Assembly: GCA_019314185.1 (NCBI GenBank)
Contig: JAFCZU010000191.1
Span: 1-7,625 of the forward strand
DNA: 7,625 nucleotides
Direction: 5' to 3'
DNA from: Deltaproteobacteria bacterium
GTDB lineage: Bacteria > Desulfobacterota > Desulfobacteria > Desulfobacterales > ETH-SRB1
Part shown: one piece after another, positions 1 to 6,712 of the stretch
Layout: every line of letters begins with the position of its first letter
How positions within the stretch are numbered: the stretch's first letter is position 1
The notes under the pieces: generated by a model
What the model was told of the DNA's origin: nothing
Seen by the model: only the letters and a program-made list of their open reading frames with translations
Databases searched by the model: none
Made by a program: the position numbers and the translations under genes

Positions 1-1
1 A

Positions 2-124
2 GGGTTTGTTTTTGAAGTCTGGGCGAATCCAGAGAATAAATGGAAACGCGCTTGGTGTGTCCCAGACGAGAAGTTTGATGTGAATAAAGTGAAATTTTTT
101 CCTAAGCAAATCGAGGAGAAATAG
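2..124 (+). CDS. 3' end of an unrecognised upstream protein (partial)
   Basis: An open frame runs in from the left edge and ends at a TAG stop, giving 40 C-terminal residues that begin GFVFEVWANPENKW and end FFPKQIEEK. The tail is rich in aromatic and charged residues (three Trp, many Lys and Glu) and has no membrane segment. I do not recognise the family. It is accepted as coding because the frame is open to the window edge, it ends one base before the next start, and the GAGGAG ribosome binding site of the next gene lies inside its last codons, as expected for an operon neighbour. By position it is probably another polysaccharide-biosynthesis enzyme, which is inference only. Confidence 0.6.
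   Translation, partial: GFVFEVWANPENKWKRAWCVPDEKFDVNKVKFFPKQIEEK
113..118 (+). promoter_or_regulatory. Ribosome binding site of the FkbM-type gene
   Basis: GAGGAG lies seven bases before the ATG at 126 and inside the end of the upstream reading frame. It supports this start and tight coupling to the preceding gene. Confidence 0.7.
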
Positions 125-125
125 A

Positions 126-1070
126 ATGGCACAATTTCTTTATGATTTGATTGTGAAACTGTCCTGTGGCGGTCGGTTTAGTAGAGCGGCTTATAGGTGG
201 GCTCTATTGCTTCGAAGAGTGGTCACAAAGTTTCACGACCCCTTGATTAAGTACAAACTGGGAAAATCTACGATTCATATTCCAATATCCAGTAATTTGG
301 GGATATACCAAGAGAAACACCCTGCTTTTTCGACAGCAATAGGTCGAATTACTGCACATGTAAGTGAGAAATATCATGAATTGAAAGTTATTGATGTGGG
401 AGCAAATGTTGGTGATACGATTGCGATCATACGAAATATGGGTGACTACCATATTCTTGGTATTGAGGGCGATGTGAAATTTTTTTCCATACTCAAAAAA
501 AATACTGAAGAGTTTTCAAACGTTCATGTTGTTTGTTCATTTGTCGGAGAGATAAGCGGGAAGGTTGGTGGTAAATTGATTACAGGAGGTGGAACTGGTC
601 ACTTATCGCTTTCGGAGAAAGAAGAAAGCGACAGCATGACGGCAAGAAGTCTTACCGATACCCTGAAGGAATATTCGGAGTTTTGGTGTGCGAAGGTGAT
701 AAAAATAGATACGGATGGATACGATGGGAAAATTATAAGGGGTGCAAGAGAGTGGTTGGCGGATGTTAAGCCTGTTTTGTTTTTCGAATATGATCCACTT
801 TTATTGATACAACAATCAGATGATGGGCTCTCAATTTTCTCACTACTATTATCTCTCGGTTACAGACGAGCCCTTGTTTACAAAAATACAGGAGAATATA
901 TGCTCTCTGTGGAATTGGATAACATGCGCTTGCTTGGCGAATTGCACGAATATTTTTCTGGCCGTAAAGTGAAATATTGTGACATTTGTGTATTTTCTGA
1001 AGTGGACTTGGATTTGTGCGAAAAGGTGAGATGTTCTGAGATGAACTTCTTTAGGGAGTTAAACAAATGA
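126..1070 (+). CDS. FkbM-family SAM-dependent methyltransferase
   Basis: A 314-residue protein with a Rossmann-type methyltransferase core. The SAM-binding glycine motif VIDVGANVGD is at residues 88-97, and a likely acidic ribose-binding residue falls in IEGD at 113-116. The family-typical second block IKIDTDGYDGKIIRGA starts at 192 and matches the usual IKIDVEGYE-type FkbM motif with Thr-Asp in place of Val-Glu. It is followed by the hydrophobic strand VLFFEYDP at 217-224. FkbM proteins are O-methyltransferases, and in polysaccharide loci they are thought to methylate sugar hydroxyls. The roughly 85 N-terminal residues before the core have no motif I recognise, and no signal peptide or clear membrane span is visible. 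The stop overlaps the next start as ATGA. The family is fairly sure; the methylated position is unknown. Confidence 0.85.
   Translation: MAQFLYDLIVKLSCGGRFSRAAYRWALLLRRVVTKFHDPLIKYKLGKSTIHIPISSNLGIYQEKHPAFSTAIGRITAHVSEKYHELKVIDVGANVGDTIAIIRNMGDYHILGIEGDVKFFSILKKNTEEFSNVHVVCSFVGEISGKVGGKLITGGGTGHLSLSEKEESDSMTARSLTDTLKEYSEFWCAKVIKIDTDGYDGKIIRGAREWLADVKPVLFFEYDPLLLIQQSDDGLSIFSLLLSLGYRRALVYKNTGEYMLSVELDNMRLLGELHEYFSGRKVKYCDICVFSEVDLDLCEKVRCSEMNFFRELNK
1053..1058 (+). promoter_or_regulatory. Ribosome binding site of the first glycosyltransferase
   Basis: AGGGAG lies eight bases before the ATG at 1067, within the end of the methyltransferase gene. It supports the ATGA-coupled start. Confidence 0.6.
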
Positions 1071-2245
1071 AAATTCTAATTTGTTCCCCCATAAGTCTTC
1101 AATTATTAGCTGACTATGTTGAAAATGGGGATAGCCTGCCTGAAGGCTACAGGTACCCTTTGGCTGCATACCTTGTTAAAAGTTATCTTGGTCTTGGACA
1201 TAATGTTCATGTAGTGACTTCTGCACCACAAGTGGAAAAAACCAAAGTCTGGGCTGGAGATAAATTGACATTGCGGGTAACACCACGTCGAGGGAAGTAT
1301 CTTTTTTGTCTGGATGGGTACAGGCGTGAGATTAGAGCAATGGTGGCGTCAATAAAGAAGGCAAATCCTGATATCGTCCATGCGCATTGGACGTATGAGT
1401 TCGCTCATGCCGCCATAGCTTCCGGTTATCCGCACTTGGTTACAGCCCGGGATTCTCCATGGGCAATCGTTAGGTACATGACTTCTCCATATAGAATTTT
1501 TCGGCTTATTTACGCTTATAGAATAGTCCCTTTTATTAGAAATTTTTCTGTAATCTCCCCTTACCTTGAAGATCATTATCGCCGCCATTTTTTTTATCGC
1601 CGTAGAATTCGGCTGATACCTAACGGTTTATCTTTAGAATTATTTCAAAAAAGCTCAAAGCAGTTTAACTCAAAAAAAGCTCCTGTTTTTGTATCAATAT
1701 CAGGCTGGGGTCCAAGGAAAAATTTGAAAGTAATTTTAAAAGCTTTTCCCAAAGTTTTAAAACAAATTCCCGAAGCCAGTCTTATTGTTATCGGTGCGGG
1801 CCTTGGGCCTGGCGATATTGGTGAGCGTTGGGCATTAAAAAAAGGTCTTTATAAAAATATAGATTTTCGCGGACATCTTATCCACACAGAATGCTTGGAG
1901 GTTTTAAGGAGTGAAGCGGATATTTTTGTGCATACCAGTTTAGAAGAATCTTTTTGCATGACATTAATTGAGGCTATGTCCAGTGGTTTGCCTGTTATTG
2001 GAGGACGAGATAGCGGGGCTGTCCCATGGCTTTTGGGTGATGGGGAAGCTGGAGTTTTATCCGATGTTTCCAACCCAGACGACGTAGCAAAAAAGATGAT
2101 AATGTTGGCTCTGAATCAAACTTTATACAACGAGGTTGCCGCACACGGCTTTAATCGAGCAAGAAAATATTTTGTGATAGATAAAGTTTCTGATGAATAT
2201 CTGAAAGCTTATAAAGAGATATTGAGTAATGAAAGATTGGCTTAA
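1067..2245 (+). CDS. GT4-type glycosyltransferase
   Basis: A 392-residue protein with the two-domain GT-B plan. The N-terminal acceptor domain begins [10 protein letters not shown], contains [21 protein letters not shown] (about 31-51), the HAHWTYEFA block at 105-113, and ARDSPW at 127-132. The linker [10 protein letters not shown] (184-193) leads into the C-terminal nucleotide-sugar domain, with SGWGPRKNL at about 212-220. The catalytic EX7E signature is intact as Glu294 and Glu302 in [12 protein letters not shown], followed by [19 protein letters not shown]4 enzymes are retaining transferases that move a sugar from a nucleotide donor to an acceptor, here presumably a lipid-linked oligosaccharide at the cytoplasmic membrane face. 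Length is normal for the family. The gene overlaps its upstream neighbour by four bases and the next gene by 17. Donor and linkage cannot be inferred. Confidence 0.9.
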   Translation: MKILICSPISLQLLADYVENGDSLPEGYRYPLAAYLVKSYLGLGHNVHVVTSAPQVEKTKVWAGDKLTLRVTPRRGKYLFCLDGYRREIRAMVASIKKANPDIVHAHWTYEFAHAAIASGYPHLVTARDSPWAIVRYMTSPYRIFRLIYAYRIVPFIRNFSVISPYLEDHYRRHFFYRRRIRLIPNGLSLELFQKSSKQFNSKKAPVFVSISGWGPRKNLKVILKAFPKVLKQIPEASLIVIGAGLGPGDIGERWALKKGLYKNIDFRGHLIHTECLEVLRSEADIFVHTSLEESFCMTLIEAMSSGLPVIGGRDSGAVPWLLGDGEAGVLSDVSNPDDVAKKMIMLALNQTLYNEVAAHGFNRARKYFVIDKVSDEYLKAYKEILSNERLA

Positions 2246-2849
2246 AAATCGTTTAAACAGGAAACAAAAAGATCTTATTTTGGATCTTTTTTATTGCCCG
2301 CATATACCTGTTGATTATCTTTTTTGCATCTGGAAAGGTTTGTCATGGCATCCTTCATGGCGTTTTTGGGGTTTACCTTTGATACAAATGCGTAAACGAG
2401 GTTCCATCAGGATAGGAAGCCATTTTGTCGCATGCAGCAATCCCCGGCACAATTCTCTTGGTGTTTTTCAAAGAGTTACTCTTAAAACTTTAAGGCCGGA
2501 AGCCAGGATCATTATTGGTGATTATGTTGGTATCTCCGGGGCGACTGTTTCCGTTGCAAGCGAAATCAAAATCGGGAACCATGTTTTGATTGGGACTGGT
2601 GTAATTATAACAGATAGCGATGCGCATCCAATTCATCCTGCGGACAGAAGAGGGTCAGGGCAGACAAAAGTTCAGAAGGTTAGCATAGAGGATGATACAT
2701 TTATAGGAGCAAGATCTCTGATTTTAAAAGGGGTAACTGTAGGTCGAGGTTCAGTTGTTGGGGCTGGTAGTGTAGTAACCCGAAATGTGGAGCCTTATTC
2801 TGTTGTGGCAGGAAATCCGGCTAAAGTAGTTGGGACTGTCCGTGATTGA
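2229..2849 (+). CDS. Hexapeptide-repeat (left-handed beta-helix) O-acetyltransferase
   Basis: A 206-residue protein. After a basic N-terminus of about 55 residues ([15 protein letters not shown]), repeating [LIV]GxxxxI-type turns begin at about 59 ([10 protein letters not shown]), continue through [16 protein letters not shown] (94-109) and [15 protein letters not shown] (113-127), and finish at [20 protein letters not shown] (153-172) and [14 protein letters not shown]. The DSDAHP block at 129-134 holds the likely catalytic His133, as in the galactoside/serine acetyltransferase-like group. The C-terminus [11 protein letters not shown] is a family hallmark. Such enzymes transfer acetyl from acetyl-CoA to a sugar hydroxyl or amine and usually work as cytoplasmic trimers. 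The start overlaps the preceding gene by 17 bases and has only a weak AAGAGA site at 2214-2219, so translational coupling is likely. The acyl acceptor is not known. Confidence 0.88.
   Translation: MKDWLKNRLNRKQKDLILDLFYCPHIPVDYLFCIWKGLSWHPSWRFWGLPLIQMRKRGSIRIGSHFVACSNPRHNSLGVFQRVTLKTLRPEARIIIGDYVGISGATVSVASEIKIGNHVLIGTGVIITDSDAHPIHPADRRGSGQTKVQKVSIEDDTFIGARSLILKGVTVGRGSVVGAGSVVTRNVEPYSVVAGNPAKVVGTVRD
2266..2291. repeat. Perfect 9-base inverted repeat with A/T flanks inside the acetyltransferase gene
   Basis: AAAAAGATC (2266-2274) is the exact reverse complement of GATCTTTTT (2283-2291), with an eight-base loop between. The right arm ends in a run of six T (2287-2292), so in RNA it resembles a weak, A-rich, U-tailed hairpin about 40 bases inside the coding region. 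Only two of the nine pairs are G-C, so it is probably too weak to be an efficient terminator. It could modestly affect transcription or translation of the gene, or be chance in AT-rich codons. Confidence 0.3.
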
Positions 2850-2884
2850 TAATCAAACATAATATGAAAAATATTGTATAAAAC

Positions 2885-4303
2885 ATGACGTTACGTTTAA
2901 TACCGAATCATGCTCTTTTTGTTGCCCTGTTTTTATTGGGGCTGCAATTCTATGCGCCAGATATATCTATCCTTTTATCATGCTTGCTTGCGGCAATTAT
3001 CATCTGGAAAGCAGATCCCCTGTATCTTCACGTCCTGTTGGTTTTGTTTCTAAGACCAGCAAACTTTCTCTTAAAGGATTACGGACTTGATCTTTTTCCC
3101 CAGGGAGTTTTTCAGGCCAATGGCTTTGAAATTGGCGAGTTCTTCCTCAATGTGCCGTTAACATGTGCTATAGTTGCCGGACTACGGGTTATATATGATT
3201 ATTTTTTTAAAGTTAAATCTATTTTGTCCACTTGTAGGATGATATTTTTTCTTTGGCTGAGCGCATTTATTCCGACTTTAATAATTTGTTTCCGCGGATT
3301 GGCTGAAGGGAATAATGGCTGGTCTGAGCCAATTAGGTATCTTTTGATAGCAGGCACATATTTTTATGGGATGATTTTAGGACAAAAATGGCCCCGATCT
3401 TTTGACCTCATTTATAAAAAACTTTCTCCTTTTATTTTAATTTTATTACTTCTGTCAGCATTTGCTTTATTTCATCATAGGCTTTTATGGTATTTTGCGG
3501 CTTTTGTTCCAGCCTTATTTTTTTGTTGCTGGAATATGAAAAATAAAAAAGCACGATTTATTTATCTCCTATCATATGTATTTATTGGATTATATTGCGC
3601 AGGGTTTACATTGCCGGGGGAAGGTACGTTTACTCTGATAGGTTTATTTTTTATATCAACGTTTCTTGGGGTTTTTGCTTTTTCGAGAAAAGGTTTCTTG
3701 AAAAATTTAATTTCCTGGAACATAGGATTGCCTGCACTCATTATATCAATTTTATTTGTGGTTTTTGTGGTGAAAGTTACTGAGGAATTAGGATTAGGGA
3801 GCCCGATATCTTCGGCTGATAATGTGACAATGGTAGAGAAACTTAAAAGTAAGATTTTCTACGATCGCGCTAATTGGTGGCAAGCTAATATAGAATACAT
3901 CCTTGAGCCTCCATACTTTTTAAAACCTTCGGGGCGTCCATTTGTCCTGCATCATATTTCAAGGGGTGATATTTATGTCAAAGCAGGCGCACATAACACT
4001 TTTATTCAGTCGATTCGAACAAACGGATGGTATTCGGGTATAGTTATTATTATTATCCTGTGTATTGCGGTTATGAAAAACACTCTTGTTTATAGACGAT
4101 CACATATTGGAGAAATAAAGGCAGTTGCAATAGCAACTATAGCAACAGGTACCTTTGGCGCTATGACCGGGCATTATGTTTTCGGCTTAGACGCCGGATT
4201 TTGGATAATGACTTTAGCTGGGATTTCATATTCAGCATTTTTAATTTATGAGCAACCTTCGGTGCATGTAAAAGCTCGACAGACCAAGTGGTTACATTTA
4301 TGA
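2885..4303 (+). CDS. O-antigen ligase/polymerase-like (Wzy/WaaL-type) membrane protein
   Basis: A 472-residue, strongly hydrophobic protein with about ten to twelve likely membrane spans, including around 10-22, 28-42, 90-104, 117-135, 181-197, 199-215, 224-240, 248-266, 280-297, 383-396 and 437-455. One large polar loop (about 298-382) near the C-terminus contains FYDRANWWQANIEYI and AHNTFIQSIRTNGWYSG, with His370-Asn371. The HNxxLQ..xxxGxxG-like pattern after a long periplasmic loop is typical of the Wzy_C/O-antigen ligase superfamily, whose members either polymerise repeat units from undecaprenyl carriers or ligate the glycan to lipid A-core or another acceptor. Sequence alone does not separate these roles. 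ATG 2885 is the only possible start, because an in-frame TAA lies two codons upstream. No clear Shine-Dalgarno site precedes it, so initiation may be weak. The stop overlaps the next start as ATGA. Confidence 0.82.
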   Translation: MTLRLIPNHALFVALFLLGLQFYAPDISILLSCLLAAIIIWKADPLYLHVLLVLFLRPANFLLKDYGLDLFPQGVFQANGFEIGEFFLNVPLTCAIVAGLRVIYDYFFKVKSILSTCRMIFFLWLSAFIPTLIICFRGLAEGNNGWSEPIRYLLIAGTYFYGMILGQKWPRSFDLIYKKLSPFILILLLLSAFALFHHRLLWYFAAFVPALFFCCWNMKNKKARFIYLLSYVFIGLYCAGFTLPGEGTFTLIGLFFISTFLGVFAFSRKGFLKNLISWNIGLPALIISILFVVFVVKVTEELGLGSPISSADNVTMVEKLKSKIFYDRANWWQANIEYILEPPYFLKPSGRPFVLHHISRGDIYVKAGAHNTFIQSIRTNGWYSGIVIIIILCIAVMKNTLVYRRSHIGEIKAVAIATIATGTFGAMTGHYVFGLDAGFWIMTLAGISYSAFLIYEQPSVHVKARQTKWLHL

Positions 4304-5433
4304 AAATTATTTGGTTAGGTGGAGTTTTTACTGAAGATGCGCTTCACCGTTTCCTTGCAGTAAATCAGGCCGCAAACCGTTGGACTGCCGGTCTGCTGAA
4401 CGGGCTTAAGAATGAGGGACACTCAATTTATTTGATTGCTCATCGTCCGGAGCCTGCCTGTCCGAAAGGCAGCTTGCTGCCAGGAGATAGCCGGGAACTT
4501 GATCCGCAATTTGATGGAGAAATCGTTCGATATCTGAACATACTTCACATCAGGAAATATATTCTAAAAACGCAATATCGAAAAGCATTGATACGTGCGG
4601 TTAAAGATTTTTCTCCTGATCTCATTTTATGCTATAATCCATATCTTTGGAACATTGCAGCCGGACAACTGGCAGTTGAAACCTTCAATATCCCCTGGGT
4701 CCCGGTTGTACTAGATTATGACGATCCGCGTCCGGATTGGAAGGTTTTCAGAAAGACGCTTAGCGCTGCCTCGGGCTTTGTTTTCCTTTCTTATTGGGGT
4801 TTTAAAAATTGCCCCCTTCCTAAACCGAAATTGCATTTGGATGGTGGGAATGAGGGCTGGTATGGTGATATTGTGGCGACACATAATCAAAATAAACAGG
4901 TGCTATTGTATGCAGGTAAGTACACCATATATGGTGGTGTTGATATAATGGCTGAAGCTTTATTACTGATAAAAACTAAAAATGTTGAGATATGGTTATG
5001 TGGTAAAGGCGATTCCCCTTTTATAAAACGACTGTACGATAATGATCCGCGGGTGAAAAAATTGGGATTTGTTTCTAATGATGAGCTTCATCAACTTCAT
5101 CAAAGGGCTGATCTGTTTTTAAATTTAAGACCTGCAGATATTGATGATAATAGAATGATTTTTCCTTCAAAAATATTGAATTATCTTTCATATGGTAAGC
5201 CTGTGGTAAGCAGTCGGACAGCGGGCCTAAGCCAGGAGTATAGTAGGTTTCTTCAAGTTCCAAGGAACGACACAGCAAAAGCTATTGCCGAAAAGATAGA
5301 TGAAGTTTTTAGCTGGTCACAAACTAAAAAAATTAAATATAGAGACAGCGTGAGATCATGGTTTAAGGCAAGTCGAACATGGGGTATGCAAGCAAGGCGG
5401 CTTGGCGAATGGCTGGAGAAAGAAATTCTATGA
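4300..5433 (+). CDS. GT4-like glycosyltransferase with divergent catalytic motif
   Basis: A 377-residue protein beginning MKIIWLGGVF. ATG 4300 was chosen because it forms the ATGA overlap seen elsewhere in this operon. An in-frame GTG at 4288 would add four residues but has no ribosome binding site. The N-terminal domain has DLILCYNPYLWNIA (about 107-120) and PVVLDYDDPRPDW (135-147). The C-terminal donor domain opens with VLLYAGKYTIYGGVDIMAEAL (from about 201) and contains IWLCGKGDSPF and FVSNDELHQLHQRADLFLNLRP. The usual EX7E region reads as the FPSK variant, MIFPSKILNYLSYGKPVV (286-303), in which Asn294 stands where many relatives have Glu. It is probably a cytoplasmic sugar transferase in the same glycan pathway. 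The GT-B fold assignment is good; activity and donor are less certain. Confidence 0.82.
   Translation: MKIIWLGGVFTEDALHRFLAVNQAANRWTAGLLNGLKNEGHSIYLIAHRPEPACPKGSLLPGDSRELDPQFDGEIVRYLNILHIRKYILKTQYRKALIRAVKDFSPDLILCYNPYLWNIAAGQLAVETFNIPWVPVVLDYDDPRPDWKVFRKTLSAASGFVFLSYWGFKNCPLPKPKLHLDGGNEGWYGDIVATHNQNKQVLLYAGKYTIYGGVDIMAEALLLIKTKNVEIWLCGKGDSPFIKRLYDNDPRVKKLGFVSNDELHQLHQRADLFLNLRPADIDDNRMIFPSKILNYLSYGKPVVSSRTAGLSQEYSRFLQVPRNDTAKAIAEKIDEVFSWSQTKKIKYRDSVRSWFKASRTWGMQARRLGEWLEKEIL
5415..5418 (+). promoter_or_regulatory. Ribosome binding site deciding the start at 5430
   Basis: GGAG, extended by purine-rich sequence (GGAGAAAGAA), lies 11 bases before ATG 5430. Together with the ATGA overlap it favours 5430 over the in-frame ATG at 5379. 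Confidence 0.5.
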
Positions 5434-6533
5434 AAAACTTGTCACGAATTGTATTTTGGCAGAATATAGTGAGTCTCCTTCAGGTGCCGTTTATAAGGGA
5501 GTTGGCAAAAGAGTTCAGCGGGGATGTAATCTTGGCTGTGCCTCGAAAATTGACAGATGAACGTGTTAAATTGGGATGGGCTGTTCCTGATTGCTCGCCT
5601 GCCAAGCTGATTGTTAATCCTGCTCAGAAACAGATTGAGGAATTAATTCAGGATCGGCAGAAAGAGACCTGTCATGTTTTCAGTGGAATGAGGGGATATC
5701 CTTTTGTCTGGTCTGCCTTTAGAGCTTCGCTCAATGTAAAAACCACACGTGCAATTATTTCAGAACCCTATCACTGGCAGGGACTTAAGGGTGGATTACG
5801 TCTATTGCGAGGGAGATTAGATGCGTTGTGTTACGGAAAATACATCAACTGTATTTTTGCGGTAGGCAGTCTGGCCGTGCGATGGTTTAAAATGTGTGGA
5901 TTTGCAGACAGCAAAATAGTTAAATTCGCCTATTTTACGGATTGCCCGAAATCGGGATATTGTTCTAAATCAACTGATGGTGCCTATAAAATAGTATTCG
6001 TGGGTCAGTGCATAAAGCGAAAGGGTATTGACCTGCTAGTGCAGGCGCTTTCAGGTTTGAAAGACAAAGACTGGCATCTTGAAGTTATTGGTGAAGGAAA
6101 AGATCGTGCTAATTTTCAAGAGTTGACCAGAAAACTGGGAATGGGAAAAAAGATTGATTACTTGGGAGCTATGCGGAATTCCGAGGTAATGCTTCGTTTG
6201 CAATCCGCTGATCTGCTTGTGTTGCCCAGTCGATGGGATGGTTGGGGCGCTGTTGTCAATGAAGCTCTTATGCAGGGTGTGCCTGTTGTATGCACCAATC
6301 ACTGTGGAGCGGCGGATTTGTTAGGCGCATCTGAACGCGGGTCTGTGGTTGAATCCGGGTCGCTTGAATCTTTGAGATCGGCCATGGAAAGCTGGATCAG
6401 AAAAGGCCCTGTTAAACCGGAACAACGTGCCCGAATTCGTGAGTGGTCGCAATGCATTCAGGGAAGTGCTGCGGCGGACTATCTGCTCAGGATTATTGGC
6501 CACAGTGAAGCAGGGGAGGGGAAAACATGCTAA
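5430..6533 (+). CDS. GT4-type glycosyltransferase
   Basis: A 367-residue protein starting MKNLSRIVFWQNIVSLLQ. An in-frame ATG at 5379 would add 17 residues inside the previous gene, but the ATGA overlap and the GGAG-containing purine tract favour 5430. The N-terminal half contains CHVFSGMRGYPF (81-92) and SEPYHW (111-116). The donor-binding half starts at about KIVFVGQCIKRKGIDLLVQAL (187-207), followed by LEVIGEGKDR, KIDYLGAMRN and the core LPSRWDGWGAVVNEAL (265-280). There the catalytic pair is Asp270 and Glu278, the D-x7-E version common in the SR[FYW]DGWG group of GT4 enzymes, followed by GVPVVCTNHCGAADLL. It is expected to be cytoplasmic or membrane-associated and to act in the same glycan assembly. 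Its stop codon overlaps ATG 6527 of the broken gene. Confidence 0.88.
   Translation: MKNLSRIVFWQNIVSLLQVPFIRELAKEFSGDVILAVPRKLTDERVKLGWAVPDCSPAKLIVNPAQKQIEELIQDRQKETCHVFSGMRGYPFVWSAFRASLNVKTTRAIISEPYHWQGLKGGLRLLRGRLDALCYGKYINCIFAVGSLAVRWFKMCGFADSKIVKFAYFTDCPKSGYCSKSTDGAYKIVFVGQCIKRKGIDLLVQALSGLKDKDWHLEVIGEGKDRANFQELTRKLGMGKKIDYLGAMRNSEVMLRLQSADLLVLPSRWDGWGAVVNEALMQGVPVVCTNHCGAADLLGASERGSVVESGSLESLRSAMESWIRKGPVKPEQRARIREWSQCIQGSAAADYLLRIIGHSEAGEGKTC
6512..6519 (+). promoter_or_regulatory. Strong ribosome binding site of the broken gene
   Basis: AGGGGAGG, the best Shine-Dalgarno match in the window, lies seven bases before ATG 6527. It now serves a reading frame that ends after 29 codons, which suggests it is a relic of a formerly intact gene. 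Confidence 0.65.
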
Positions 6534-6642
6534 AAGCTAAGGTAATCCCAATGTTCAAAAAATCCAAATCGTACCAAGTATCAATACCGAAGCTATCAGG
6601 CCATCCTATGCAGTGACACGGCTTTGTGAGGACATTTCAAGC
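6527..6642 (+). pseudogene. Frameshifted, truncated N-terminus of a GT4-like glycosyltransferase
   Basis: ATG 6527 overlaps the preceding stop and opens a 29-residue frame ending at TGA 6614-6616. ATG 6551 is in the same frame, with a TAAGG-type site at 6538-6542. Adding one base in the A-run at 6557-6562 turns the frame into MFKK followed by IQIVPSINTEA and RPSYAVTRLCEDIS. This closely resembles the start of many GT4 enzymes, of the form KILHVxPSIN..GGPSYAVTRLCEEL. The likeness ends near 6640; the rest of the enzyme, normally about 350 more residues, is missing. The corrected frame then stays open to TGA 6700-6702 but encodes family-unlike residues (SLIYYFIIDIF). I read this as a gene inactivated by a frameshift and a large deletion. 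Alternatives are a small unrelated peptide gene or a sequencing error at the homopolymer; an error would not explain the missing C-terminus. Confidence 0.65.
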
Positions 6643-6662
6643 TTAATATATTATTTTATAAT
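6624..6662 (+). promoter_or_regulatory. Candidate sigma70-type promoter(s) for the last glycosyltransferase
   Basis: Two overlapping candidates lie in the AT-rich gap. One is TTGTGA (6624-6629), 17 bases, TATATT (6647-6652). The other is a perfect TATAAT at 6657-6662 with a poor TTTCAA (6635-6640) 16 bases upstream. Either would start transcription roughly 30-40 bases before GTG 6699. AT-rich DNA throws up such matches by chance, so this is tentative. The remaining bases of the gap, 6663-6685, show nothing further, and I see no GC-rich terminator hairpin anywhere between 6534 and 6698. Confidence 0.35.
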
Positions 6663-6687
6663 TGATATATTCCCTGTTGTTGACCAA

Positions 6688-6692
6688 AGGAG
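6688..6692 (+). promoter_or_regulatory. Ribosome binding site deciding the GTG start at 6699
   Basis: AGGAG (within AAAGGAG, 6686-6692) is followed by six bases and then GTG 6699. This is good support for a GTG start just before the conserved RILTSVGYYLPG N-terminus. Confidence 0.75.
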
Positions 6693-6698
6693 TTTTAA

Positions 6699-6712
6699 GT
6701 GAGAATTCTCAC
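6699..6712. repeat. Perfect 14-base palindrome at a start codon
   Basis: GTGAGAATTCTCAC reads identically on both strands and begins at the GTG start of the last glycosyltransferase. It could be a dimeric regulator site or a hairpin over the start codon. It may equally be a by-product of encoding the common N-terminus (M)RILT. Confidence 0.35.

Noticed and set aside
168..175. GGCGGTCG, one mismatch from the ops element used by RfaH
   Set aside because: It lies inside a coding region rather than an operon leader, and one mismatch in eight bases is expected by chance.
2846..2863. TTGATA and CATAAT resembling promoter boxes before 2885
   Set aside because: Only six bases separate them, and no properly spaced pair is present.
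2864..2881. Five-codon open frame (MKNIV) just before the membrane protein gene
   Set aside because: No ribosome binding site and very short. Such frames are expected by chance in AT-rich gaps.
4043..4056. TTATTATTATTA run
   Set aside because: It encodes consecutive isoleucines of a membrane span and is not an independent repeat element.
4288..4299. GTG start four codons upstream of ATG 4300
   Set aside because: No ribosome binding site precedes it. ATG 4300 gives the ATGA overlap used elsewhere in the operon and the typical MKIIWLGG beginning.
5379..5429. Upstream in-frame ATG extending the glycosyltransferase at 5430 by 17 codons
   Set aside because: The extension lies wholly inside the previous gene and has an atypical sequence. 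ATG 5430 has an ATGA overlap and a GGAG site.
6645..6671. AATATAT/ATATATT inverted repeat
   Set aside because: It is all A-T with a 13-base spacer in an AT-rich gap, too weak for a terminator or a convincing operator.
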